A DNA stretch of 64,000 nt, from the NCBI GenBank assembly GCA_003024785.1, contig PUQB01000334.1:1-64000 (forward strand), given 5' to 3'. Below are positions 11,201 to 21,712 of this stretch, one piece after another; within the stretch, counting starts at the first letter, position 1, and every line of letters begins with the position of its first letter. The translations under genes were made by a program, and so were the position numbers. This DNA is from Selaginella tamariscina (Eukaryota; Streptophyta; Lycopodiopsida; Selaginellales; Selaginellaceae). The notes below the pieces were generated by a model. It was not told the origin of the DNA. It made no database searches and was given only the letters and a program-made list of their open reading frames with translations.

Positions 11201-12915
11201 AGACCAGAGGGTGCATGATGAGGCATCTTCGACCTGTTGCAGGTGTCACAACTCCGTACAAACCTTTCCACAAAACCTCGCAACCCAGGCCACCAATAGT
11301 TGCGAGTCACCAACTCAACTGTCTTGGCCACACCAAAATGTCCTGTAGCCGGGGTATCATGACAATCCTGTACCACACGAGTCCTGCAAACACCAACAGG
11401 AACGTACAGGAGACCTTCCCGGTACAGGAGTCCATCCTGTATGGCAAACAGGTTGTAGTCTGGACGGGAACTGGAGGAAGAGGAACTTGCAATGTCAGGA
11501 TGAATGTGTGAGAACACATTCTTGCCAAGTCGTCTGTAGCCAACTGCGAACGGATGTCCTGTAGGAGTGTTGAATTGCTGGAGCCTGATGAACCTTAGTG
11601 CCGCAAGCCGGAATCGATCAGGACCCAACAACACTTGTCTTTGACAGTCATATGCAGGATCGCCGGGCGGTGCAAGGTAAGAGCGCCTAGACAATGCGTC
11701 CGCCTTGCCATTCCGAAAACCGGGCCTGTAGACGATGACGAAATCAAAACGTGATAGGAACTCCGCCCACCTAGCCTGTCGCCGACTGAGAACTCGAGCC
11801 GTTTGAAAATACTCCAGGTTCTTGTGATCCGTAAGAACTTGTACAGGATGCGCAGCACCTTCCAGGAAATGCCGCCACTCCTCGAACGAATCCACAATGG
11901 CCTTGAGTTCCTTGTCATGAATCTCGTAATTGATCTCCGCCGAAAGGAACTTACGAGAGTGAAAAGCTACAGGATGAAGCAACTTGTCTTCTCCAACTTG
12001 TGATAGGACGGATCCTACTGCAAAATCCGAGGCATCTGCTTCAACGAAGAAAGGACGAGAAGGATCAGGATGTGCTAAAATCGGAGCTGTCGTGAAGGTG
12101 TCCTTGAGTGTTGTGAATGCATGTTCCGCCTTGTCGGACCAAGAGAAAACCTCTGTGCGCTTGGTGAGTTCCGTGAGTGGAAGTACACGCTTGGAGAAGT
12201 CCTGTATGAACCGCCTGTAGAAGTTTGCAAAGCCAAGGAAACATTGTACATCTCGTACAGACTTGGGCCTCTCCCACTCCACGATGGTCTTCACCTTGTG
12301 CATGTCCATGGAAACGCCAGCAGGAGAGACGATGTAGCCCAAGAACTCCACAGAATCCCTATCGAAAAAACACTTCTCCAACTTCGCATACAGGCCATGC
12401 TCACGAAGCCGCTGTAGAACCAATCGTACATGCTTGTCATGTGCCGCCTGGTCCTTGGAGAAAATCAAAATGTCGTCGAGGTAGATCACCACAAACTGGT
12501 CCAAGAAGTCACGAAAGATGTCGTTCACCATGTGTTGGAACACGGCTGGGGCATTGGTAAGGCCGAAAGGCATCACCGTGTACTCGAAGTGTCCATACCT
12601 TGTACGAAAGGCAGTCTTCCACTCATCGCCTGGACGAATCCGTACAAGGTTGTAGGCCCCTCGTAAGTCGATCTTCGTGAACACCTTTGCTCCTCGCAGC
12701 CGATCGAGAAGTTCCGGGATCAATGGCAACGGGTACCGATTCCGAATGGTGACTTGATTCAAACCCCTGTAGTCCACAACCAAACGTAAACTCCCATCCT
12801 TCTTCTTGACAAAGAAGATAGGCGCTCCTGCAGGGGACTTTGAGTGACGAATGAAGCCGGATGCCAAGTTGTCCTCGATGTACTGACGAAGAACCTCCAA
12901 CTCTGTGGGTGACAA
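11119..12915 (-). CDS. G2 reverse transcriptase, RNase H and integrase zinc finger
   Basis: This is the longest open frame in the window (598 codons). In order it contains the RT domain (from [27 protein letters not shown]; the fingers and palm motif [17 protein letters not shown]; the catalytic box YLDDIL), the thumb, the RNase H domain ([41 protein letters not shown]), and the H2C2 integrase finger ([18 protein letters not shown] then CDTCNRSK). The ORF's first ATG is internal to pol, since the upstream frame is broken near 12930. The motifs are canonical for plant chromoviruses. It has kept its frame while its flanks have not, which fits a rather young element. Confidence 0.92.
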   Translation of the reverse strand: MSPTELEVLRQYIEDNLASGFIRHSKSPAGAPIFFVKKKDGSLRLVVDYRGLNQVTIRNRYPLPLIPELLDRLRGAKVFTKIDLRGAYNLVRIRPGDEWKTAFRTRYGHFEYTVMPFGLTNAPAVFQHMVNDIFRDFLDQFVVIYLDDILIFSKDQAAHDKHVRLVLQRLREHGLYAKLEKCFFDRDSVEFLGYIVSPAGVSMDMHKVKTIVEWERPKSVRDVQCFLGFANFYRRFIQDFSKRVLPLTELTKRTEVFSWSDKAEHAFTTLKDTFTTAPILAHPDPSRPFFVEADASDFAVGSVLSQVGEDKLLHPVAFHSRKFLSAEINYEIHDKELKAIVDSFEEWRHFLEGAAHPVQVLTDHKNLEYFQTARVLSRRQARWAEFLSRFDFVIVYRPGFRNGKADALSRRSYLAPPGDPAYDCQRQVLLGPDRFRLAALRFIRLQQFNTPTGHPFAVGYRRLGKNVFSHIHPDIASSSSSSSRPDYNLFAIQDGLLYREGLLYVPVGVCRTRVVQDCHDTPATGHFGVAKTVELVTRNYWWPGLRGFVERFVRSCDTCNRSKMPHHAPSGLLCPLPVLCSLEIHFYGFPHRSSSSRI

Positions 12916-12999
12916 TGCATAAATCGGTCCGAACGGTGGAGTCTTTCCTTCGCAAGATCAATAGGACAGTCGTAGGACCTGTGAACAGGAAGAACTGCA

Positions 13000-14010
13000 G
13001 CCTTGTGCTTGTCAAAAACGTCCTTAAAGAGTGATACTTGGATGGTAGGGAAGAAGGAGGAGAAGGAAAAGGAGCAGGAGAAGGAGATTGAAAAACAGGA
13101 GAGTCAGACACAGGAAAGGTAGAAGAGGACGTAGGAGTTACTTGAAAGGCAAAAAGGTGGAAAGGAGCAGGATCAGTGGCAAGTTCATGCATGGTAGTGG
13201 TAAGAACTCGGAGAGGAGAAGGAGGGAGCTGTGACTGAAAAAGAGGAAGGATCTTGGGGGTGGAACAGAACAGAGTAACAAAAGAGGCAGGATTGGGAGA
13301 AACAGTGTGGATGTTGACAAGTGTACAGGATTGGAAGAATCCTGTACAGAAGTCCGTGGATGCACAGGAGTGAAGAGCCTGTGAGTGTGCTGACGAACCA
13401 ACAGGAGGTGGATCCTGTTGAGGAGGAACCTTCGACACTGATACAGGATTGGAAGAACCCTGTACAGGAATCCGCAAACTTACAGGAGTGGAGAGAGCCT
13501 GCGGATGTGCTGAGGAACTGACATGAGGTGAATCCTGTCGAGGAGGAGTCTTCAACACTGGTACAGGAACAGGCACGGTCAATCCTGTAGCTTGTACTGC
13601 CTCAGACACCAAGGATGTATCCTGCACGCAGGAAGGTACAGGATTGATCCTGGCTGCTGGAGAGGAAAACGTGAGCGTCCTAGACCTCCAGTCGATCTGC
13701 GGATTTGCAACAACGAACCATGGCATGCCAAAAATGATGGGAGTCGACCGAGTCTTGATCAAGTTGAAGGAAATCGAACAGTTGAATGCCCATGACTGCA
13801 AGAGAGAGGTGTGGTAGCGTGGGTAACTGCGCCAGAAGCAATCAAACGACCATCGGCCACCTCTACAGGAACTGCACGCTTCAACTTCACCACCGGAATG
13901 CCATGCTGAGCTGCAAAAGTGTCATCCATGAAACATGCATTTGCACCAGTGTCTAACAGGGCAAACTCCTTGAGCTCTCGTTATTGAGGCGAATGTGTAC
14001 AGGAAACTTG
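13000..14010 (-). pseudogene. G2 aspartic protease and repetitive linker
   Basis: Near 13970-13930 the minus strand reads ALLDTGANACFMD, the retropepsin active-site loop with the D-T-G triad. Further on (13801-13680) comes IIFGMPWFVVANPQIDW, a C-terminal retropepsin strand. It is followed by a linker rich in Pro, Ser and Val (13640-13000) that includes two similar segments of about 40-45 residues around 13330-13590 (PPRQDSPHVSSSAHPQALS and PPQQDPPPVGSSAHSQAL). The linker runs towards RT. A frame shift near 13800 separates the active-site loop from the rest. Confidence 0.8.
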
Positions 14011-14167
14011 AGTGATGGAATGGTATGAGCAGCACCAATGGAGCCTGCACCTACGTCCAACTTCGCGGCTCCTAGACGAAGTGGACATTGAAGTTTTCCG
14101 ACTGAACTTCAGCTTCGGCTTCACGCGTCTTGAACTTTCTGGCTTTATTAGGACATTCCGCCACTTG

Positions 14168-15942
14168 TGTCATAGTTTTTACTATGACTCGACCCTTTAC
14201 TTTGGACGTTGATTGTTGTTACCTACTGTACTATGTTGATAAGCCCTAGGTGTAGAAGAAACAGGCCTGCTTAGTGCACTTGGATATCTAGTGATGGTCC
14301 GGCTGGGTGTCATTAGGTATTTGCAAGAAATTCTGGGCGAAGCTAGCACTTCCATCTAGAAAACTCTTACCTTGGTTTTCCGTGTCCCGGTTGGATTAAT
14401 GGCTAGTTCCGGTGAGTTCGGCATGTCGGATATGCTTAGAAATACCCCAGGTTTGACAGGTTAGGTTTAGGGGTCGATGGATAACTCACCAAGTATGTTC
14501 CCTTTGGGAATGAGAATTCAGTGCTAGCCCACTTATGTAAACAGGAAAACAGGGGGGGCCTCTGTCACATAAATAAGGTAGTATATAGGAGTGAGGGTTC
14601 CTGGGTTCATGACTGAGCTCGTTACTCTTCTCCCGGTGCAAGCTCTAGCTTGTGTCGTCAAGGCACAACCCTCTGTTGTGCCGCCCTAACTTCCAGATGC
14701 CAGGGGTACGTCCCACCTTCGGGGTAGCTTACCCTTAACGTTGGCGAATCCATGCCTGGGAGGTCTGTCGGAATGCACGTTCCAAGAGGCAGAGGTTGAG
14801 GCTTGTCTCCAGCCTCCTCCTCCACGTCAAGCTAGGTGTAGCACTCACGGCCAAGCAAGGCACATTCGTGTCCTTGTCCAACTGTGGGCGTGGGATCTTG
14901 TTTGACAGGTTCACGTTACCTGGTTCCTGAGGGTTCATTGAGGGGTTCTAGAGTTGGCATTTAGGAGCCACGTTTGTGGCACTTGGTGCAACTCTTGAAT
15001 CTAAGGGCTATGGCATGATAGCCCACATCATGGAAGGCAGTGTCACATGGAGATGTGACACTGGGCTAAACGTCACATGGTACAACGCCCGAGGCACGCC
15101 CTTTGGGGTTATGTCATGGGCTTGTCGCCAAGGGTTGGATACCTTAGCAAATAGACATACTTGTGCTTGCACTAGGGTGCTAAGCCTTGGGCATCCGCTC
15201 AAGGGAGGTTAGGTCTCATAACTAGGTGTGCTTTGACACACTTGGCTAGGGGAGTGTTCTCCTTGGAATTCAAGGGTTGAACAACCTAAGCGTGTTAGCA
15301 GGAGCCCTTTCGTGAGGCACTCGCAAGGTCATGTGCTTAGGGTTATCCCAAACCTAGCCTTAGGGAGTTTGCTTAGCAGAACACTCGTGTCCGCCTACGG
15401 CGCACACTCGTGTCCTCACTAAGTACTAGCCCTAGGTCTAGGGTATAACTTGGCCACTCAAACCCTTAGGGGTTAGTCGTGGTTCAGGGTACCCCTTGTC
15501 GCCCTAAAGGGGTTGTACTCCCGGATGAGGGTGATTCCTCAAGGGGTAAGTGACGATGCCTTAGCTCTGTCCAGGGGTATGTGTGGAACACACGTCTCCT
15601 TGATGGGGTTAGGGCATGAGCCTGTCTAGGTCTTCTAGGGCAAGACCCTAAGTCAACTAGGGTTATCCCTTAAGGGTTTTTGGGGGTAGACACTCTAGGG
15701 AGACTTAGGCTAAACCCTAAGTTAACTAGGGTTATCCCTCAAGAGTTCTGGGGGCAGACATTCTAGGGAGACTTAAGCTAAACCCTAAGTCTCTTGTCCA
15801 CTTGGGCATTAGAGTCTAACCCTAGGGGTCGTTGGGGTTGTTCTGGGAAACTTAGCGTTGCTCACACAGGGTGATGACGCCGAATGGCCATCTGGCAGCC
15901 ACGTGTTGCCACGTGTTGGCCCTTTGGGTTAAAACTCTGACA
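14168..15942 (+). mobile_element. Solo LTR, family S, copy 2 (inside G2 gag)
   Basis: A 1775-bp copy starts TGTCATAGTTTTTACTATGA and ends TTAAAACTCTGACA. The flanks are ACTTG (14163-14167) and CCTTG (15943-15947), a 5-bp duplication in which one base has been lost or changed. It interrupts the CCHC zinc knuckle of G2 gag: CLYCGEAGHK ends at the right border, and the final cysteine and CPNKARKFK-type tail lie beyond the left border. It therefore inserted after G2. The orientation is opposite to G2. Confidence 0.9.
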
Positions 15943-16828
15943 CCTTGTGTCCTGCTTCACCACAATATAAGCATAGGTTCTCACCCCAACGACGTTGCTT
16001 CTCAGCAGTTGAAAGTGGGCCACGCTTGGATTTGTTAACCTCCATAGGTACTGCTCCAGAAGGTGTCGTAGGAACATGTGCTACGGCTACAGGATTGGCT
16101 GGCAGGAACTGCTGACGGGATTTTTCTTGACGACGCTCGAACAAACAGTTGTCGCAGCAAACGGCCTGTTGCATGATCTCCGCTAACGTTTGAGCATCCG
16201 GTAAAGTAAGAAGAAGGTCCTTCACGTCATCCCTCAGCCCAAAACAGAAGTGTTCGATCAATGTAGTCTCGTCCCATGGAATGTTCGTGCACAATTGCTG
16301 AAATTCGGATGCATAAACGGAAGCTGGTCTGGATCCTTGTGTGAGCCTACGTAACTTTGTGCATGTAGAACGGTACTTATCGGGATCTCCAAAGCAGGCT
16401 TCAAAGGCAGCCACAAATCCTTCAAAATCTTCCATCAATGGGTCGTCACGTTCCAGCAAAGGGGCAACCCAAGCCCGTGGAGATCCAACTAGCAAGGATG
16501 CCAAAAGGCCAACCTTTTGTGCATCAATCGAGTAGCGGCGTGGTTGCATACGGATCAAGAGCCGGATCTGATTTAGGAAACCTTGGAAATCGGTGCGATT
16601 GCCACTGAACTTTTCTGGCATGCTGATCTTTGGCTCCGAAGAAAAGTTCGATGGAGAGGAAACCATCGATGCTTGAGAGAGAGCTTGCGCAACAGCCTTG
16701 GAGGATGCATCAGCAGCTGCATGCGCCACATTGGTGGAACCTTGCAGATCTGTGACCACTTGGCACAAAGTGGCCAACTCGTGAAGCAACATTTGGTGCT
16801 CGCATTGAAAGTGCTCAAAATCGGCCAT
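15943..16828 (-). CDS. G2 gag, N-terminal and capsid part
   Basis: An open frame starts MADFEHFQCEHQMLL at 16828 and runs to the solo LTR border. It encodes a Gypsy-type gag: an N-terminal helical region, a capsid or retrotransposon-gag domain (MPEKFSGNRTDFQGFLNQI, WVAPLLERDDPLMEDFEGF, ACFGDPDKY, SVYASEFQQL) and the first half of a CCHC zinc knuckle (CLYCGEAGHK). Gag packages the element RNA into particles. The knuckle is cut by the insertion at 15942, and its last cysteine resumes at about 14158 on the far side. Confidence 0.88.
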
Positions 16829-16927
16829 GATCTATGAAAAGAAAAACAAAAAGGGAAAACGAAGGAAGAAAACCAAGGGAAAAAAAGTAACTAGGAATCG
16901 GGGAGCTATGGGAGCAGTTTATCAAAC

Positions 16928-17510
16928 TGTCAAGCCACGATCTAGGAACCAAGAAGAGAGTAGGATTCCGAGAATAGGAAGGCTTGACTCAGGAACAGGA
17001 CCGAGTGCAGGACAGGAACTAGGAATAAGATAGAAACAGGACAGATCCAGGAGCAGGACAGGATCAGGATAGGATCCGGGAGCAAGACAAGAAAGCGCAG
17101 GACAGGATCCAGGAACAAGATAGGAACATGACAGGATCCAGGAGCAAAACAAGAGCAGGAGGCAAGAGCAAGACACGAACAAGACAAGAACAAGAATGAT
17201 CGTAGAAAGACTGGTGTTGATAGTAATTGATTGTACAACAATTAGGTCGGAGCTTTTATGCTCACAACTCTAAGCGAATCTGGTCATGAGTCTAATCTAG
17301 TCATGAGTCTAATCTAGTCATGAGCTAAGAATAATGTCCCTTATCCTCTAGGCATATCCTGTAGCATATCCTATATAGCATATCCTATAGGAATATCCTA
17401 TAGGTATATCCTGTAGGAATATCCTACAGGCATATTCTGTAACCTGTATCCTGTATCCGAAATCCTGCATCCTGTATCCGGAATTTGGTATCCTGTATCG
17501 GGTTGTGACA
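16928..17510 (-). repeat. 5' LTR of Gypsy element G2
   Basis: The 583-bp LTR matches 9525-10091. Internally it shows GGATAT-type minisatellite units (17345-17440) and a purine-rich repetitive half (16930-17200) of CAGGA-CAAGA words. The ends are TGTCAC and TTGACA on the minus strand. Confidence 0.9.
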
Positions 17511-17560
17511 CTACCTTTGTCAACTCTTACGCCAAGCAACAACAACCTCCTGGATCTTGA
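17511..17560 (+). pseudogene. Harbinger Myb-like gene, 3' end beyond the Gypsy
   Basis: After the target repeat the interrupted frame resumes as FVNSYAKQQQPPGS and ends at a TGA at 17558-17560. It joins in frame to MNMNFAN at 9505-9524 when the Gypsy and one repeat copy are ignored. Confidence 0.7.
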
Positions 17561-17772
17561 GTAAGTTTGGAAGCTTGTATTGAAACGTTTGCTAACTAAT
17601 GGTTTTGTTTACTTTCAGGCTGGGTTGGAAGAACGTCTTGCACACACCATCCTTCTCATACTCTTCTTGCACTTGTAGATAGCTAAGGCATTTGCATGAA
17701 GTTTCCTTATGTTTTTTCACATGTTTCTCATCAGTAAAGTTCTATTTTTTTTTCAGGAAACCCAAGTAGCGA

Positions 17773-19198
17773 ATGGATCACTTTGCTCCTTGTTTTCAGG
17801 CAAGTTTTACTTCATCTTCACCAGATCACAGTGCAACAAGCTCGAAGAAGGTCTGCTCAGAGGTTGAAGAAAGCTCATCAACGTTTTCTCAAGAGGAAGA
17901 GGGATGAAGAAGAAGCAGATGCCGTTGAGGATTTCGAGTGAAGCTTTCTGTTCCAGTTGATTGTTCATTGTGCTGTTCCGGATTGGAGACTTCAGTCTGA
18001 TCTCCAATGGTGGGTCAAGCCCCGCTCAACTGTGTGGTTTGACCGGTTTGTGGTGGAGATGTACGACGACTCTCGATGGTTGAAGCTCTTCAGAATGAAC
18101 AAACAAACCTTCAACAACTTGGCAGCTCGATTGCATCTCCGACTCGTCAAACATGATACAAACTACCGCATGGCTATTCCAGTGAAGTTGAGGCTCGCTT
18201 GTACCATCTTCAAGCTAAGGAACAACTTCAAGTACCTGAACTTGTCTGAGGAGTTTGGCATCGGTGAGAGCTCTGTTGCTCGGATCATCAAGGAGACATG
18301 CAAAGCAATCCAAGAAGAGCTTTGGGACTACATCAAGTTCCCGACAACCATAGCTGAGGCTGAAGTTGTCATTGAAGGCTTCACCGACTGGACCTTCTTC
18401 CCAACGTCCTCAGCTGCATCGACTGCTTCATATTCACATCAGCAGGCCAGTCGAGAACAGAGAAGCGTACATGAAGCACAAGCATGCAATCATTGTCCTC
18501 CAAGCGATTGTAGACTCAAAGAAGAGGTTTCTCGACGTCAACATTGGTTGGCCCGGATTTGTACATGACACTCGGATATGGAAAAACAGCAAGTTTTACG
18601 AGCGTTACAGGAGGGAGAGTTCTCCAAGAACCAGTGAAACGACTCCACTTCCCCAGGATCAGCATTTCGATGTTTCTCCATACCTTCTCAGGGACAAGGG
18701 ATATCCATGCTGCTCAGCGATCATGATACCTTTCCGGGTGCAGCAGAACGTGAATCGGATGACAGAGATCTTCAACTACGAACTCTCAGTAGCGAGGGAC
18801 CTTGTGGAGTGTTCGTTTGCTCTATTGAAGAGTAAGTTTTGTCATTTTTTTCCTTATCCTTGTTGTCTTTGAGATGGTTTCTTGTGACAGACAAGTTTGG
18901 AGCTCTTCGTTAAAAGATGAAGATGTCTCCAAAGCTGGCCTCTGAGCTTGTTTTTGCAGCTTGTATTCTCCACAACTATCTGATGGATGTGGGAGATACA
19001 GATGTTGAACAAGAGCTGCAAGCCATTAGAGTGGCTGAACAAGAGGCTGCACAACAACAAGCTCCTCAGGTTAGAGCTCCTGCAGCTCAAGGCCAGCTGC
19101 AGTTGAACAAGAAGACGACAACGAAGCTCAACCTCAGCCTGATGAAGCCAATGAATTGCATATCCGAAATCAACTTGTTCGATATTTGGCATTTGGAG
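17773..19198 (+). pseudogene. Harbinger DDE transposase (HARBI1-like)
   Basis: The main frame at 17957-18400 reads SRWLKLFRMNKQTFNNLAAR, MAIPVKLRLACTIFKL and FGIGESSVARIIKETCKAI, the helix-turn-helix region of Harbinger transposases. After a one-base slip near 18420, the catalytic core follows at 18424-18850: a degraded first aspartate loop (CIDC), then VENREAYMKHKHAI, NIGWPGFVHDTRIW with the second aspartate, and DLVECSFALLKS with the glutamate. A short intron is likely at 18833-18890. The last part (18930-19198) reads LASELVFAACILHNYL and a Gln/Ala-rich tail. Transposases of this family cut and paste DNA next to TTA/TAA sites. The frame breaks show it is inactive. Confidence 0.85.
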
Positions 19199-19361
19199 TT
19201 GGCGGGTGAACTTAATTTATTGATATTTTGGTTGGAATGCAATTAGCTAATTAAATTAATTTCATTTCTGTGCCCTAATTATTTCAATTAAATTAAGTTG
19301 GTGGGAATGAAAGGTAATTAAATTAATAAATTAAATTCGATTAGCCTAATGCGATATTCCT

Positions 19362-19391
19362 AATTTAATTCTTGGTGGGCGTTGGCCCTTA
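19362..19391 (-). repeat. Right TIR of Harbinger element with TTA target duplication
   Basis: AATTCTTGGTGGGCGTTGGCCC ends at 19388 and is followed by TTA. The complement matches the left terminal repeat at 8471. Confidence 0.85.
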
Positions 19392-19430
19392 GAATTGAGG
19401 TGTTCATAACAAACAGACACATACACAAAT

Positions 19431-20270
19431 TAAATAAATGTATTATATAAGATTAGTACACATGCTCACCATTGGTGAGTTTAATTATTCAATAATAGTT
19501 TCTTAATTAATAAATGCTTAACCCAATTGTTATTTTTAACTTGGTAAGTTTATTTTAAATTGAACCCTTAATTTAATTGTTATTTTTAACATGATGAGTT
19601 TATTTTTAAGTTGAATTCTCATTAACCCAGTTGTTGTGGTTTATCCTTAAGCTCCTAAGTTTACTCATGCCTAAGATTAATTATTTAATAACCTTTAAAT
19701 TAGTTGTTATCCTAAACCTAGTGAGTTTATTTCTAAGTTAGATCTTTAACCCAATTGTTATCCTTAATTTGGTATTAAGTTGGAATCTTAACTCAGTTGT
19801 TATTTATTTAATTTGGTTTCTAAGTTGGACCCTTAACCTCCTAAGTTTACCTTAACTATATAATAACCCTTAACTGTGTTATATTATTCTTAATTTAGTG
19901 AGTCTCTATCCTTAAGTTAAAACTTTAACTCAATTGTTATCCTTAATATAGTGAGTTTACTCTTAACCCAATTATTATCTTTAATTTGATAAGATTACCT
20001 ATAACTCAATTATTATTTTTAATCTAGTGAAATTACCTTTAACTCAATTAATATTTTTAACTTGATAAGTTTATCCCTAAGCACTCATATGTTATTCATG
20101 GTCATGTATGACCTATGCCTGATCTGGAGTTTGAGATTTAGGATGGTCATTTATGGGGATTATGAGATTTTCATAAACAGCACATTGAATAAACTTATTA
20201 TTTAAGATGTGGTCACTAGGTGGTCGCTTGATTTAATTTAAATTAAGTATTATGGTAACCAGGCTAAAAA
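19431..20270 (+). repeat. Degenerate tandem repeat T (copy b)
   Basis: The array has the same units as 7880-8467, with a leader (ATATAAGATTAGTACACATG, CACCATTGGTGAG) also seen inverted at 21060-21110 and in variant form at 31990-32030. Together with copy c (20860-21300, opposite strand) it forms a loose inverted pair. There is no coding capacity. Confidence 0.75.
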
Positions 20271-20454
20271 ATAAATAATGAATCTAAACCTATGTTTACT
20301 TTTGAATAAATCAAGAAACATATTAGTATTATATATATATATATATATATTCTAAGATATGTGTCTATGTGGTGTGTATATATTTCACAATAAAGTATGA
20401 AATGTAATGTGTTCTTCTGTGAGTGGAGTATTACAAGATAAGGAAATAGAGTGT

Positions 20455-20580
20455 CAACATACAAAGGTACAATCCATGAAACAAGCATTGGCTTTAAAGT
20501 CCAACAAAATCAATGCTACGGCCTTGCGACCCTCACCATGTAAAGCTCAACAATTGTAATGGCCGAAGCTAATAACAAAA
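20455..20580 (-). pseudogene. Gypsy protease scrap next to repeat T
   Basis: The minus strand reads LLDFKANACFMDCTFVC, a broken copy of the retropepsin loop seen in G2 (LLDTGANACFMDDTF) and G3 (LLDFGAKACFMDCTFA). The Asp-Thr-Gly triad is lost. The sequence beside it (20600-20860) is the inverted counterpart of 32230-32560, so this scrap and G3 share the same junction to repeat T. Confidence 0.6.
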
Positions 20581-20599
20581 TATGAGTGGAATTGTTTAA

Positions 20600-21300
20600 G
20601 TGGAAAAGAAGAAAAATACTAATTAAAAAAAATCAACTAATAATTAGTGTTAAATTGGAATGCTAAAACCCTAACCTTAACCTCCTTTATATATTAAGAC
20701 CCAGTGTCTTGGATCACCAATATAAATCTAAATATGGGCCTTTGGTTCTGGATCTGACTATGAATCATCAATTCCTTATTCAAAAAATTCTAAAAGAATA
20801 TAGCATATACGAACATGAGCATCAACTTAGTATATTTTAATGGTTCATTACAAGTCCAACTTACATCAAATTAAAGATAATAACTAAGTTAAGAGTAATT
20901 AAATAATACTTAGTCATTATAACAACTAGGTTAAATATCTAACTTAAAATAAACTCATCAGGTTAATAATAATAATTAAGTTAAGGATTCAATTTAAAAC
21001 TCACAAAATTAAGAATAGCAGTTGAGCTAAGAGTACATTAATTAATAAATTATTATTAAATAATAAGTTTACCAATGGTGAGCATGTGTACTAGTACTAT
21101 CTTATATAATAAGTTTATTTGGTATGTGTCTATCCATGTATTATCAACACACTATGAATGACCGTCTTAAAGTTTAAACCCACGTGGCACTATCAAGGCC
21201 ACTAGATCAAGCAACACTCCATCAACCATCAACCACCATCCTAAATTAAAACCCAGGTAACACTCCATTAATAATTATCATAAATCCTAAACTCATGTGG
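20600..21300 (-). repeat. Degenerate tandem repeat T (copy c) with shared flank
   Basis: This is the inverted equivalent of 31900-32560: a unique segment (CTAAGTTGATGTT-like, TATATAAAGAAGGTTAAGG-like on the minus strand) followed by T units and the tail CACATGGG-TTTA. Its right end abuts and truncates a TOR exon at 21301. Confidence 0.65.
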
Positions 21301-21384
21301 GGGCGTGATTTCTCATTTGGGAGTGCTCCACATCATACTTCCAAAACTCTCTTAGAAGTCCAGGTTCAGAAGTTAATTGCTCAA
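21301..21384 (+). pseudogene. TOR kinase C-terminal exon, truncated (copy X)
   Basis: The frame reads GRDFSFGSAPH, an insertion of about 24 bases relative to copy Y, then EVQVQKLIAQ. This matches the segment just before the FATC end of plant TOR (KLTGRDFSS...QVQKLI). The 5' half of the exon is missing at the border with repeat T. The exon ends at a GCAAGT donor, as in copy Y. The last exon lies at 25658, so the intron now contains the S-LTR nest. Confidence 0.75.
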
Positions 21385-21689
21385 GCAAGTATATACTGTA
21401 AATATTAGTAATTCAATGTAATACCATTACGTACTCACAAAACCACCCGACCTCCCTCCCAAACTGTCTCTAGTCTCTCCAAAAGGCTTCTAATATTACC
21501 TATATTTTAAGTATAACTCTTAAAGAATATTTTAGTTTATACTTTTTTAAGGAAATCTTCTTTAATTTGTTATATGGGTCATAACATGTAGTATGTACTA
21601 TACTTATATTCTAACATGCATCTTGTTAAGTATGGCAATACGCTTCTTACTTATTATTTAATGTGCCTCATGCATGTTAAACACACACA

Positions 21690-21712
21690 CACACACGCAC
21701 ACTTGCACATGG
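21690..21712. repeat. CA microsatellite in the TOR-X intron
   Basis: A CA run shared in position with 53309-53323 in copy Y, marking the homologous intron. Confidence 0.7.

Larger units (their letters stand above)
9525..17510 (-). mobile_element. Ty3/Gypsy chromovirus G2, nearly full length
   Basis: A complete-looking retrotransposon lies on the minus strand: 5' LTR (16928-17510), gag (16828 to 15943, resuming at 14167), protease (about 14010-13680), a proline/serine-rich linker (13640-13000), reverse transcriptase, RNase H and integrase (12960-10850), chromodomain (about 10320-10120), polypurine tract (10092-10105) and 3' LTR. It is inserted in the Harbinger gene. A 1775-bp solo LTR interrupts it inside the gag zinc knuckle. 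Frame breaks in the protease-RT linker, integrase and chromodomain make it non-functional as read. I see no clear primer-binding site next to the 5' LTR. Confidence 0.93.
8471..19388 (+). mobile_element. PIF/Harbinger DNA transposon, split by a Gypsy element
   Basis: The element has matching terminal inverted repeats (GGGCCAAC...GTTGGCCC) and TTA target duplications at 8468-8470 and 19389-19391. After removal of the Gypsy insertion (9525-17510 plus the 5-bp repeat) it would be about 2.9 kb, a normal size for an autonomous Harbinger. It carries the two genes typical of the superfamily in the same direction: a Myb/SANT-like DNA-binding protein gene (8721-9524, continuing at 17516) and a DDE transposase (about 17773-19198). 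Both now have frameshifts, and the first is cut by the Gypsy. The sub-terminal regions are rich in AATTAAATTA words. Confidence 0.9.

Noticed and set aside
14168-15942. DNA transposon instead of a solo LTR
   Set aside because: The inverted match of the ends is only TGTCA/TGACA, the target repeats are 5 bp, and there is no transposase; these fit an LTR better.
20320-20350. Regulatory TATA element
   Set aside because: It is a simple TA run with no downstream gene that it could serve.
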